Shown: piece after piece, positions 1 to 8,338 of the stretch
How the letters are laid out: every line of letters starts with the position of its first letter
How positions within the stretch are numbered: position 1 is the first letter of the stretch
Assembly (NCBI GenBank): GCA_039808025.1
Contig: JBDHSK010000009.1
Location: 87,412-151,411, forward strand
DNA from: Sandaracinobacteroides sp039808025
Lineage (GTDB): Bacteria > Pseudomonadota > Alphaproteobacteria > Sphingomonadales > Sphingomonadaceae
Reading direction: 5' to 3'
DNA length: 64,000 nucleotides
Program-made: the position numbers and the translations under genes
The notes under the pieces: generated by a model
Database searches by the model: none
What the model saw: only the letters and a program-made list of their open reading frames with translations
What the model was told of the DNA's origin: nothing

Positions 1-48
1 TGCTGGTCTTTGTTGTCACTCTGCTTCACCTGCGCACGAGGCCGGCCC

Positions 49-1569
49 ATGGCTGACCAGCCGCCGATCGCTCCGGAAACGCCCAATCGCAATGCGCTGA
101 TCCTGCCGGGTGGCGGCATGCGGGTCGCCTATCAGGCGGGGGTGGTGAAAGCGCTGTTTGATGCGGGGCTGCGCTTTTCCTATGCCGATGGCGCCTCGGG
201 CGGGACGATGAATCTGGCAGCTCTGCTGAGCGGGGTTTCACCCGATGACCTGTGCCGGCGCTGGCGGACTCTGCCGACGCGCCGCTTCGTCTCGTTGCGC
301 AACCCTGGTGCCTACCTGCGGTTTCCGCGAACCGGGGCGCTTGGTGACTTTGACGGGATCGAGCAGGTCATTTTCCCGCATCTGGGCATAGACCTGCCGC
401 ACCTGCGACGGGCGCAGGGCGTGATTGCCACCTTCAACGTCTGCGACTTCGGCGGGAAGTGCGTCGTGCCGGTGCCGCAGGGCGAGATGTCGCGTGAGCT
501 GCTGCTTGCAGCCATTTCTCTGCCGCTGGTCACGCCTCCGCTCAGCTACAGGGGCCGGATCTGGACCGATGCGGTCTGGATCCGCGACTGCAACCTGCTG
601 GCGGCTGTGCGCGCCGGAGCCAACCGGCTGTGGGTGGCCTGGTGTATCGGCAATACCGACCGGTTCGGCGACGGCCTGCTGGAAAAATATGTGCATATGA
701 TCGAGATGGCGGCGATCGGCCGTCTGAATGAAGACCTGGCCGCGATCGCCGAGTTGAACGCACGCATCGCCATGGGAGAGCGGCCCTTCGGTCATTCCGA
801 GCCGATCGAGGTGATGATGATCGGTCCGGAAAAGCCGATCCCGCTCGATCCCGATTTTCTCGCTGGTCGCATCGATGCGACTTCACTCGTCGCTTATGGC
901 TACCGCGACGCGCAGCGGGTGCTTGCGAAAGGCACGCCCGCGGCGCTTGACAACAGTGCAACAAAGATGACGGAGCACGGCGAGGGCCTGCATTTCCGCG
1001 AAGTCATGTCCGGACGAATCTGCTTTGGAGAGACTGACCCGGAGCGGGGCTATCAAAGCGTAGCCGCGATGCCGGTTGCCATCCACGCAACGATCGATAT
1101 CGACGATACTGCCGCCTTCGTGCGCGACCCTGATCACATAGGCGGGCTTTCCGGACACATCGAGCTGCACCGGCGCGGCGGCTGGCTGCCCTCGGCAAGG
1201 GGGCGTTTCGGCCTGTTTACGCCGGGTCCCGAGCCCGATCTGTGCTACATGATCTATGGCATGCAGATCCTGATCGACGGCCGCCCCTACTATTTCGACG
1301 GGCGTAAGCACGTGCGCATTGCGGCGCCCTGGAAACTGTGGCCGGCGACGACGACGCTCTATGTCCGGTTGCGAGAGCAAGACGAGCAGGGCGCGGTGGT
1401 GGCGGCCGGGAAGCTCAATCTGGGCGTCTCAGACCTGTTTGACCTGTTCGCCACACTGCACGCCGTCGGCTGTCGATCAAGGCTTGGAGCCATCCGCTCG
1501 GTCGGCCGCTTTCTGCGATTTTTCACCAGCGAGCTGGTTCGCATCTATCTCTTGCGGAGACGGTCATGA
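49..1569 (+). CDS. Patatin-like phospholipase
   Basis: Predicted serine acyl hydrolase of the patatin family acting on lipid esters. From the ATG at 49 (preceded by GAGG) the protein has 506 residues. The glycine-rich oxyanion motif GGGMRVAYQAGV is at about residues 21-32 and the nucleophile elbow GASGG puts Ser at about residue 50. The second member of the dyad is probably the Asp in TDAVWIRDCNL, where the usual DGG/DGA is DAV. The last 200 residues are outside the core fold and match nothing I know. An in-frame TTG at 10 exists and the frame is open to the window edge, so a longer N-terminus is possible. The stop overlaps the next start (ATGA), implying coupled translation with the phosphoesterase. 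The substrate is unknown. Confidence 0.85.
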   Translation: MADQPPIAPETPNRNALILPGGGMRVAYQAGVVKALFDAGLRFSYADGASGGTMNLAALLSGVSPDDLCRRWRTLPTRRFVSLRNPGAYLRFPRTGALGDFDGIEQVIFPHLGIDLPHLRRAQGVIATFNVCDFGGKCVVPVPQGEMSRELLLAAISLPLVTPPLSYRGRIWTDAVWIRDCNLLAAVRAGANRLWVAWCIGNTDRFGDGLLEKYVHMIEMAAIGRLNEDLAAIAELNARIAMGERPFGHSEPIEVMMIGPEKPIPLDPDFLAGRIDATSLVAYGYRDAQRVLAKGTPAALDNSATKMTEHGEGLHFREVMSGRICFGETDPERGYQSVAAMPVAIHATIDIDDTAAFVRDPDHIGGLSGHIELHRRGGWLPSARGRFGLFTPGPEPDLCYMIYGMQILIDGRPYYFDGRKHVRIAAPWKLWPATTTLYVRLREQDEQGAVVAAGKLNLGVSDLFDLFATLHAVGCRSRLGAIRSVGRFLRFFTSELVRIYLLRRRS

Positions 1570-3533
1570 GCTACCGCGCCCCACCGAAGGCCTTCACCAT
1601 CCGCCGTCAGGCGCCGGTCAGCTGGTTCAATATCAACCAGCTTGCGGCTACGGCAGCCAAGACGATAGCAGCGACGATCGTCGGGCCGATGAGCGGTCGG
1701 CGCGAGCTGATGTCGGCGCTCGATCCACCCGACGACAAGCGCAACGGCTACATCGACCTTGGCGGCTACGGCGGCAAAGCCGGGTCGCCGCTGTGGCTAG
1801 ATTATCTGGCCGATACCGGCGACGGCTGGAACGCGACGACCTCGGTCGCCTGGCTTGTGGGGCGCGATTCCCTGCTGATCAATCGGTCGGGCAAGCCGAC
1901 GCCGCAACCAGTGCCAACAGGGCAGGGTGAGCTTGATCTCGAGGAGTCCGACGACAACTTCGTGCTGCCGCGCGGTTTCATGATGATCGCGGGCGGCGAC
2001 GAGGTCTATCCCACGGCCTCCACTGAAAATTATCAGCTGCGACTGGTTCAGCCGTTCATGTGCGCGCGGTATTCGCAGGCGTCGCCAAGGCAGATTCTCG
2101 CAATTCCGGGAAACCACGACTGGTACGACGGGCTGACCGCCTTCATCCGGTTGTTCTGCCAGCGTTGGGACGCGCGACGCTGGATCGGCGCCTGGCGTGC
2201 GCAGCAATGGCGGTCGTATTTTGCGGTAAAGCTGCCCTACGGGTGGTGGATGTGGGGCATCGACGCTGCGCTTGGCGATGATCTCGATCCGCCACAGATC
2301 GACTATTTCCGCGACGTTGCCAAGTCGCTTGCCAAGGGTGATCGTGTTATTCTCTGCGTCCCGGCGCCGCACTGGCCGATGGGGCGCTCAGACGGCAGGA
2401 ATACGGCCGCCACGACACGAGAGATGGACGACAAGCTGGCCATCTTCCAGAGGCTGACGACTGCGAATGACGCCGACGGCATCAAGCTGATCCTGACCGG
2501 CGATCTGCATTATTATGCGCATTTTCAAAGTATCTCTGCGCCCGGACCAACAGACGATCACGAAGACCGCAATCACTATGTCATCTGCGGTGGTGGCGGC
2601 GCTTTCGGGCTGGGCACGATTTGCACACCAGGCCAACCGGTGCACGTCGGTTCAGACCGGGCCGAGCCGGTGCCGGGCGGTCTGTTCCCCTCCCGCCAGG
2701 ACTCGGTGCGGCTGCGTCGCGGCCTATGGCGCTTTCCGTTGCGCAATCCGGGTTTCTGCGGCCTGCTGATGGCGTTGCAGTTTATTGCTCTGTGGCTGAT
2801 CAGTTCGCTGCGGCCGCCACAGGGCGCCCAGAGTAGCTGGATCGATTACGCGATGAGCCATTCTCTGGGTGCTTTCCTGTGGGAAGTGTTGAAAGTTCTT
2901 CCCTATCCTTCTCTGCTGCTGGGGACTGCGGCCTTCTGCGCCGGGTTCATCGGCTTTGCGATAAGCGGCTGTCGACAGGAAGGGTCGCGGCTCATGGCGG
3001 GCCTTGCCGGGGCGGCCCATGCCTTTGCCCAGATTGCGGGCTCGATCAGTCTGGTCTGGCTCACCTCGCAGGTCGTGCAGGCAGCCTTGGGGCAGTCAAT
3101 CAATGGTTTTATGCTGACCATGATCACCGTGATCGCGTCTGCACCGGTTTTATTCGTCTGGTGCGGGCTGCTGTTCGGTCTTTATCTGTTTGCCGGGCAC
3201 AAGTTCCTGAAGCTTCATGACCAGGAGGTCTTTTCGGCGCAGGGCATCGAGGACTTCAAGAGCTTCCTGAAACTCAGGGTCGACCCCGAAGGCATCACCA
3301 TCTTCCCGATCGGCCTTACCCGGGTGGCACGGGCCTGGCGGCCGGCCCCCACGGTGAAGGTGCAGCCGGGCGGCCTGACCCGTTCCGGCCTGCTGGCGAG
3401 GACGGCCGCGGTTGAGACGCCCGAAGGATGCGTGCGCGTCGTCGATCCGGTCGAGGAGCTGGCGCCGCATCTGATCGAGGCTCCGTTCAGGATCGCTGGC
3501 CGTTCGCAATCGTCGGGAGATCAGCAGGCATGA
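1566..3533 (+). CDS. Membrane-anchored metallophosphoesterase
   Basis: Calcineurin-like phosphoesterase of 655 residues. Metal-binding motifs visible in order are ADTGDG (about residue 83, where many relatives have D-x-H), GGDEVYP, IPGNHDWYDG (about 180) and LTGDLHYYAHF (about 310). The C-terminal third has several hydrophobic segments (roughly residues 405-425, 440-470, 480-510, 515-550) that should anchor it in the inner membrane, followed by a soluble tail. It overlaps the patatin gene upstream and the GMC oxidoreductase gene downstream by ATGA, so the three are probably made together in similar amounts. The natural substrate (phospholipid, nucleotide or other phosphoester) cannot be told from sequence. 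Confidence 0.8.
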   Translation: MSYRAPPKAFTIRRQAPVSWFNINQLAATAAKTIAATIVGPMSGRRELMSALDPPDDKRNGYIDLGGYGGKAGSPLWLDYLADTGDGWNATTSVAWLVGRDSLLINRSGKPTPQPVPTGQGELDLEESDDNFVLPRGFMMIAGGDEVYPTASTENYQLRLVQPFMCARYSQASPRQILAIPGNHDWYDGLTAFIRLFCQRWDARRWIGAWRAQQWRSYFAVKLPYGWWMWGIDAALGDDLDPPQIDYFRDVAKSLAKGDRVILCVPAPHWPMGRSDGRNTAATTREMDDKLAIFQRLTTANDADGIKLILTGDLHYYAHFQSISAPGPTDDHEDRNHYVICGGGGAFGLGTICTPGQPVHVGSDRAEPVPGGLFPSRQDSVRLRRGLWRFPLRNPGFCGLLMALQFIALWLISSLRPPQGAQSSWIDYAMSHSLGAFLWEVLKVLPYPSLLLGTAAFCAGFIGFAISGCRQEGSRLMAGLAGAAHAFAQIAGSISLVWLTSQVVQAALGQSINGFMLTMITVIASAPVLFVWCGLLFGLYLFAGHKFLKLHDQEVFSAQGIEDFKSFLKLRVDPEGITIFPIGLTRVARAWRPAPTVKVQPGGLTRSGLLARTAAVETPEGCVRVVDPVEELAPHLIEAPFRIAGRSQSSGDQQA

Positions 3534-5107
3534 GCTATGATTGCGTCATCATCGGTAGTGGTTTTGGTGGATCGGTCAGCGCCTGCCGTCTCGCTACGGC
3601 CGGGCGCAAGGTACTGGTGCTCGAACGCGGACGCCGCTGGGCTCCGGAGGACTACCCACGCGACGTCGGTGATGCCTGGATCTGGGACGCGGATGAACCG
3701 GAAGAGCAGAATGGCTGGATCGACCTACGCATCATGGACCAGATGTGGGTGGCGCAAGGGGCTGGCGTTGGCGGTGGATCGCTTATTTATGCCAATATCT
3801 CGATTGATGCGCCCCGCGCCGTGCTTGCCAACGGCTGGCCCGCCGAGATCAATGCCGACAGCCTGGCTTGCTATTATGATCGCGTTGCAAGGATGCTGGG
3901 CTCGGCGCCCTTGCCAGACACCCAGCTGACCCCGCGCTTCAGGCTGATGCGCGACGCGGCCGAGAGCATCGGCGCAGGCGACCGGTTCCGCAAGGTTGAT
4001 CTGGCCGTGACCTTCGGCAAGGCCTGGCGCCCTGATCTGCCCGACGCCACCAACGCGCGCCATTCGCAGTACTGGACCAATCCGCAGGGGCGAACCCAGG
4101 GCACCTGCATCCACTGCGGCAACTGCGATATCGGCTGCGAGGTACAGGCGAAGAACACGCTTGACCTCAACTACCTGGCAGCGGCCGAGTCGTCTGGCGC
4201 CGTCATCCAGCCGCTGTCGCTTGTCACGCACCTGTCCGACCTTGGTGACCGCTGGCGTGTGCACTATGACCTGCTGGTCGATCGCCGACGCGAGTCGCGT
4301 GCGATCGATGCCAGGCAGGTGATCCTGGCGGCCGGCTCGCTGGGCTCGACCGAGATTTTGCTGCGCTCCCGTGATGAATATCGTTCGATCGGCAATCTGC
4401 CCCATGCACTTGGCTTTGGCTGGAGTTCGAACGGTGATTTCCTGACTCCTGCTTTCTACGAGGATCGCGCCATTGATCCCACAGTGGGGCCGACGATCAC
4501 CTGCGCCATCGATTTCCTGGACGGTGTCGAGCGGGGGCGGTTTTTTGTCGAGGATGGCGGCTTTCCCAATGTCATCGCCAATTTCGTCAGGGAGCGGCTG
4601 CATCACAAGAGTGTGGGGTGGGGAGAGCGCCGGTTGCTGAAAGCGCTGGGACAGACCCTGGGCAGACGTCCGCTGGCCAACATGATGCTGTGGTTCGGCC
4701 AGGCGATCGATGGTGGCGACGGGCAGCTTTACCTTGGCCGCAGCCTGATCAGGCCCTGGCGCCGCAAGCTGCGGCTCGACTGGAACCCGCGCCGGTCGGA
4801 ACCAGGTGTGGGTGGGCTGGCCGCTATGCATGAGAAACTGTCCCGCGCGACCGGTGGCACGCCGATGGTGCCAGCCAGCTGGAAGGTTTTCCGCAATCTG
4901 GTGACCCCGCATCCGCTGGGCGGCTGCAACATGTCTACCGCACCGGCCACCGGCGTGGTTGACCACACCGGCGCCGTATTCGGGCATCGCGGGCTTTACG
5001 TGCTCGACGGCTCAATCGTGCCGCGGCCCATCGGGCTAAACCCCTCGAAGACGATCGCCGCCCTGGCGGAACGCGCAACCGATATCATGCTGTCCCGCGT
5101 TAGCTGA
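3530..5107 (+). CDS. GMC-family FAD oxidoreductase (cholesterol-oxidase-like)
   Basis: FAD-dependent alcohol oxidase or dehydrogenase, 525 residues from the ATG at 3530, which overlaps the preceding stop (ATGA). The N-terminus carries the dinucleotide-binding motif IIGSGFGGSVSA followed by an acidic strand end (VLERG). Further GMC features are GVGGGSLIYANI (about residue 80), a cysteine cluster CIHCGNCDIGC (about 190), AAGSLGSTEILLRS (about 265), HPLGGCNMS (about 460) and a C-terminal GLYVLDGSIVPRPIGLNPS segment. These fit the cholesterol oxidase branch of GMC enzymes. An in-frame start at 3428 inside the upstream gene is unlikely. The tight operon suggests it oxidises an alcohol released or carried by a lipid handled by the patatin-like enzyme, which is inference. 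Confidence 0.82.
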   Translation: MSYDCVIIGSGFGGSVSACRLATAGRKVLVLERGRRWAPEDYPRDVGDAWIWDADEPEEQNGWIDLRIMDQMWVAQGAGVGGGSLIYANISIDAPRAVLANGWPAEINADSLACYYDRVARMLGSAPLPDTQLTPRFRLMRDAAESIGAGDRFRKVDLAVTFGKAWRPDLPDATNARHSQYWTNPQGRTQGTCIHCGNCDIGCEVQAKNTLDLNYLAAAESSGAVIQPLSLVTHLSDLGDRWRVHYDLLVDRRRESRAIDARQVILAAGSLGSTEILLRSRDEYRSIGNLPHALGFGWSSNGDFLTPAFYEDRAIDPTVGPTITCAIDFLDGVERGRFFVEDGGFPNVIANFVRERLHHKSVGWGERRLLKALGQTLGRRPLANMMLWFGQAIDGGDGQLYLGRSLIRPWRRKLRLDWNPRRSEPGVGGLAAMHEKLSRATGGTPMVPASWKVFRNLVTPHPLGGCNMSTAPATGVVDHTGAVFGHRGLYVLDGSIVPRPIGLNPSKTIAALAERATDIMLSRVS

Positions 5108-5119
5108 AGGGGCCGCTGA

Positions 5120-5281
5120 TTGTCTGGTATCCTGTTACCGGGCAATCACCAGATCATTGCCGATTGTGTGCGCAATTCCGAGAAGCCGGGCGCGGGCAGT
5201 ATGCGGGACACGCTTGCCCATTGGGTGTCGACGGTGGAAGGTCTGGACGCCGGGGAAGCGCTGATGAAGGGTAACAGATGA
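5120..5281 (+). CDS. Possible 53-codon ORF coupled to the FGE gene
   Basis: A short open frame begins with TTG at 5120, directly after an in-frame stop at 5117-5119, and ends in TGA at 5279-5281, overlapping the ATG of the FGE-like gene at 5278 (ATGA). The product would start LSGILLPGNHQIIADCV and end GLDAGEALMKGNR. I recognise no family. It could be a coupling ORF, the remnant of a longer gene, or chance. The 11-base sequence gatgaagggta occurs twice, 14 bases apart (5263 and 5277), around the junction, so a small duplication may have shaped this start. Confidence 0.3.
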   Translation: MSGILLPGNHQIIADCVRNSEKPGAGSMRDTLAHWVSTVEGLDAGEALMKGNR

Positions 5282-6222
5282 AGGGTATCGGTGCGCAAGC
5301 GGAGGATATCAGGACCGCCGGGATGCGACAGATCACCGGTGGCGTGTTCTGGATGGGCGCTGATGACGGTTATCCAGAGGAAGCGCCGGTGCGGCGTGTT
5401 TCCATCAACCCCTTCTGGCTTGATGAAGCGCCTGTCACCAACCGCGAGTTCGCGGCATTCGTGATGGCGACCGGCCATGTGACGCTGGCCGAAACCGCCC
5501 CAACGGCAAGTGATTTTCCGCACGCGGACCCCGCGATGTTGCGCGCCGGTTCGTTGGTGTTCATCCAGCCGCGCCAGCCAGTGTCGCTGGATGACGCTGG
5601 GCGGTGGTGGCAGTTCGTCTTCGGTGCCGATTGGCGGCATCCCGAAGGACCGGAAAGCACAATAGAAGGCCTGATGGACCATCCTGTGGTTCACGTCGCC
5701 TGGGCTGATGCCGAAGCCTATGCGCGATGGGCAGGCAAACGGCTGCCCACGGAAGCAGAATGGGAATTCGCCGCGCGAGGCAACCTTGATCGCGCCACTT
5801 ATGCCTGGGGAGACGCGCTGGCCCCGGCTGGGCGCTATCTTGCCAACTATTGGCGCGGAGAGTTTCCATGGCGCCGACAGCAGGGAGATTTCCGCAGGAC
5901 TAGCCCCGTGCGCAGCTTCGCGGCCAATTCCTTCGGCCTGTTCGACATGATCGGCAATGTGTGGGAGTGGACAGCAGACTGGTATGCAGATGGCCGGGTG
6001 CTGGCAGCGGGACGAAGTTGCTGCATTCCGGCAAATCCGCGTGGCGGAAGCCGACAGGCGAGCCTTGATCCGGAATCGGGCTTTGAGCGGCGCGTTCTGA
6101 AAGGGGGATCACACCTGTGCGCTGAAAACTACTGTCGGCGTTATCGACCGGCAGCCCGCTATGCGCAGACGGTCGATACCTCGACCAGCCACATCGGTTT
6201 CCGCTGTGCGCGGGATGGCTAG
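5278..6222 (+). CDS. Formylglycine-generating enzyme (SUMF1/FGE) family protein
   Basis: Protein of 314 residues with the C-type-lectin-like FGE-sulfatase fold. Signature segments are GGVFWMGADD near residue 20, APVTNREFAAF (about 50), HPVVHVAWADAEAYARWAG (about 130), RLPTEAEWEFAARG (about 155), FDMIGNVWEWTADWYAD (about 220) and the end SHIGFRCARDG. The segment GGSHLCAENYCRRYRPAAR (about 278-296) keeps both cysteines that form the catalytic pair in true FGEs, so it may convert a sulfatase cysteine to formylglycine. No sulfatase is visible in the window, so the client is elsewhere or the enzyme has another substrate. It follows the patatin/phosphoesterase/GMC genes on the same strand and may belong to that unit. 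Confidence 0.8.
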   Translation: MKGIGAQAEDIRTAGMRQITGGVFWMGADDGYPEEAPVRRVSINPFWLDEAPVTNREFAAFVMATGHVTLAETAPTASDFPHADPAMLRAGSLVFIQPRQPVSLDDAGRWWQFVFGADWRHPEGPESTIEGLMDHPVVHVAWADAEAYARWAGKRLPTEAEWEFAARGNLDRATYAWGDALAPAGRYLANYWRGEFPWRRQQGDFRRTSPVRSFAANSFGLFDMIGNVWEWTADWYADGRVLAAGRSCCIPANPRGGSRQASLDPESGFERRVLKGGSHLCAENYCRRYRPAARYAQTVDTSTSHIGFRCARDG

Positions 6223-6383
6223 GGTTATAACCCATGTGTTTGCAGTGACGACTGCCATTCCGACTCGTGGTGAGGAACACCTGTTTAATTTGGCTTTTAC
6301 TCGCGCGCGATAGGTTGCATTTTACCAGAATCTAACCGGTTTCCGACTTACTTGACGATATCCGTGGTTTGCAGGAATATCAG

Positions 6384-6602
6384 ATGGCGAAGCGCAGCAT
6401 CAAAGATGAGGAGATGGGCGGCGTAACCAAGGCTGACCAGATCTGCCATCTCGCCGCCGAAGGACTGTCCGTTTCGGACATCGCGGCGCAGGTCGGCATT
6501 CGATACCAGCACGCATACAATGTGTTGAAGCGAAGCGGGACGGTTGCCGCGCCACGTCCAGCGAAGGCCCCAATCGCCAGCAAGCCGTCGCTTGACGTGT
6601 AG
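6384..6602 (+). CDS. Small helix-turn-helix protein
   Basis: A 72-residue protein from the ATG at 6384. Residues about 18-45 (ADQICHLAAEGLSVSDIAAQ, then VGIRYQHAYNVLKRSG) read as one HTH of the kind found in small DNA-binding or resolvase-tail proteins. The C-terminus is a flexible Pro/Ala/Lys tail. It lies 3 bases before a GIY-YIG gene on the same strand and follows a 160-base AT-richer stretch (6223-6383) that probably carries the promoter. The pairing suggests that it regulates or directs the nuclease-like partner. A TTG at 6369 would add five residues. Confidence 0.65.
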   Translation: MAKRSIKDEEMGGVTKADQICHLAAEGLSVSDIAAQVGIRYQHAYNVLKRSGTVAAPRPAKAPIASKPSLDV

Positions 6603-6605
6603 ACG

Positions 6606-6986
6606 TTGCTCGACGCGGGATTTTATCGCGCATCGGAATGGAGCCTAGCCGACGCTGGGTTGCTGGTTCTCACCGAGGCGCTGCCCAAGGGCGTAGGGGT
6701 CTATGCGTTCGCAAGGGACGGGACCGTTCTGTATGTGGGCGTGGCGACGATGGGGCTGGCAAAGCGGGTATCCTTCTACGCCAAGCCGGGCGTGTCTCAG
6801 CGGACAAGCCTTCGGCTCAACGACACCATCCGCCGCGAGCTTCAAGCCGCCGCGCGGATTGAGGTGTTGATCGCCCAGCCAGACGACATGGAGTGGAACG
6901 GCCTCCCTGTGCATGGGGCGGCGGGCTTGGAGCTGGGGCTGATAAAAGCCTACGCGCTGCCGTGGAACAAGAGGAGCGCCGGATAG
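6606..6986 (+). CDS. GIY-YIG nuclease-like protein
   Basis: A 126-residue protein. The pair GVGVYAF and VLYVGVA (about residues 29-49) is the GIY and YIG signature, followed by an Arg in AKRVSFYAKPG and a C-terminal AGLELGLIKAYALPWNKR that holds the usual conserved Glu and Asn of this fold. It is essentially a single catalytic domain, without the UvrC extra domains or homing-endonuclease DNA-binding modules. The best start I see is TTG at 6606, four codons' distance or less from the end of the HTH gene, implying coupled expression. Function is unknown: a mobile or selfish nuclease, a defence effector and a repair accessory are all possible. It lies next to the 3' end of tRNA-Lys. Confidence 0.65.
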   Translation: MLDAGFYRASEWSLADAGLLVLTEALPKGVGVYAFARDGTVLYVGVATMGLAKRVSFYAKPGVSQRTSLRLNDTIRRELQAAARIEVLIAQPDDMEWNGLPVHGAAGLELGLIKAYALPWNKRSAG

Positions 6987-7005
6987 TGCCGCACCGTCTT
7001 AATTC

Positions 7006-7022
7006 CCGTCTTTCTAAGACGG
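7006..7022. terminator. Small hairpin between the GIY-YIG gene and tRNA-Lys
   Basis: Perfect 7-bp stem CCGTCTT / AAGACGG with a TCT loop. A second CCGTCTT copy at 6994-7000 could pair with the same right arm. There is no T-run, so a terminator role for the convergent GIY-YIG and tRNA transcripts is only plausible. Confidence 0.35.
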
Positions 7023-7059
7023 TGGCCCCGGAGGGAGTGGGCTAACCTATTGGAAAGTT

Positions 7060-7135
<76 letters not shown>

Positions 7136-7216
7136 ATACCGGGTATCGGGGGAAGCCCCCGCTGGAAGGCGCGGCGTTAGCAGGCGTCTGGCGGCTTGTC
7201 TACCCCCTAACGGCAA

Positions 7217-8338
7217 TCATCCACGATTTGGCTGCCCGGTTTCGCGGTGCACGCCCATCAACATGCCAAAGGCGATCATCACCGTCAGCATCGCGCTGCC
7301 ACCATAGCTCATCAACGGGAAGGGTATGCCCACCACCGGCGCCAGGCCCATCACCATCATGGAGTTGATCAGCACATAGAAAAACATCGTCATCGACAGA
7401 CCGGCCGCCAGCAGGCGGTTGAATTCCGTCTCGGCGCGCATCGCCAGGCGAATCCCCCACACCAGCACCGTGATATAAAGCCCCAGCAGCACGATGCCGC
7501 CGGCCAGCCCCCATTCTTCGGCCATGGTGGCGAAAATGAAATCGGTCTGTGGTTCGGGCAGATAATCGAGATGGCTTTGCGAACCCTGCCCGAACCCCTT
7601 GCCGAACAACCCGCCCGAGCCAATGGCGATCTTCGACTGGGTGATGTGATAGCCGGCGCCCAGCGGGTCGGCCTCGGGGTCGAGGAAGATCAGCACCCGC
7701 TTTTTCTGGTAATCGTGCAGCAGGTTGAACAGGAAAGGCAGCGCCGCCAGGCCCGAAAGGCCGGGGATCAGCAGCCACTTCAGCGGCAAACCACCCAGAA
7801 ACATCAGGGTGAGGCCGCCGGCGACGATCATGGTGGCGGTGCCCAGATCGGGTTGCAGCAGCACCAATGCGGCAGGCACGAAAATTAGGGCAAGTGGCGG
7901 CCAGATTCCGGCCAGCCGTTCCGAATAGCCGCGTGGCAGATAATGATAAAAATGCGCCAGAACCAATATGATGGCGATCTTCATGAACTCAGATGGCTGC
8001 AGGCGCGTGAACCCGAGGTCGAGCCAGCGCTGAGACCCCCCCGAAATCGCCCCCAGCGCCTCGACGCTGATAAGTGCCACCAGCACGATCAGGTAGAAAG
8101 GCCAGGCAATCTTGCGCCAGAACCGGGTGGGCACCTGTGAAAGCGCCAGCGCCATGCCCAGAAAGACCAGAAAGCGGATAAGGTGGTTGGTGGCCCATGG
8201 CTGCATATGCCGCCCGGCAGCGGAATACAGAACCACAACCCCGAACCCGCCGATTGCCATGATGGCAAGGATGATGAGCCAGGGCAGCCGCACCAGCCGT
8301 TGCGGCCAATGGGCATTGAGGAGACCGGCAAAGTTCAT
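7217..8338 (-). CDS. rodA: RodA, peptidoglycan glycosyltransferase of the elongasome
   Basis: SEDS-family lipid II polymerase that works with PBP2 during cell elongation. The 373-residue protein has about ten membrane segments. Family landmarks are QRWLDLGFTRLQPSEFMKI (about residue 104), QPDLGTATM (about 170) and the extracellular loop KKRVLIFLDPEADPLGAGYH (about 215), which contains the essential Asp. PLMSYGGSAML is near the C-terminus. The ATG overlaps the PBP2 stop (ATGA), and it is the last gene of the mreB-mreC-mreD-mrdA-rodA block. Confidence 0.96.
   Translation of the reverse strand: MNFAGLLNAHWPQRLVRLPWLIILAIMAIGGFGVVVLYSAAGRHMQPWATNHLIRFLVFLGMALALSQVPTRFWRKIAWPFYLIVLVALISVEALGAISGGSQRWLDLGFTRLQPSEFMKIAIILVLAHFYHYLPRGYSERLAGIWPPLALIFVPAALVLLQPDLGTATMIVAGGLTLMFLGGLPLKWLLIPGLSGLAALPFLFNLLHDYQKKRVLIFLDPEADPLGAGYHITQSKIAIGSGGLFGKGFGQGSQSHLDYLPEPQTDFIFATMAEEWGLAGGIVLLGLYITVLVWGIRLAMRAETEFNRLLAAGLSMTMFFYVLINSMMVMGLAPVVGIPFPLMSYGGSAMLTVMIAFGMLMGVHRETGQPNRG

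Noticed and set aside
6352..6380. TTGACG with a GAATAT 17 bases later before the HTH gene, as a sigma70-like promoter
   Set aside because: Transcription would begin at or past the ATG at 6384, so the spacing does not fit.
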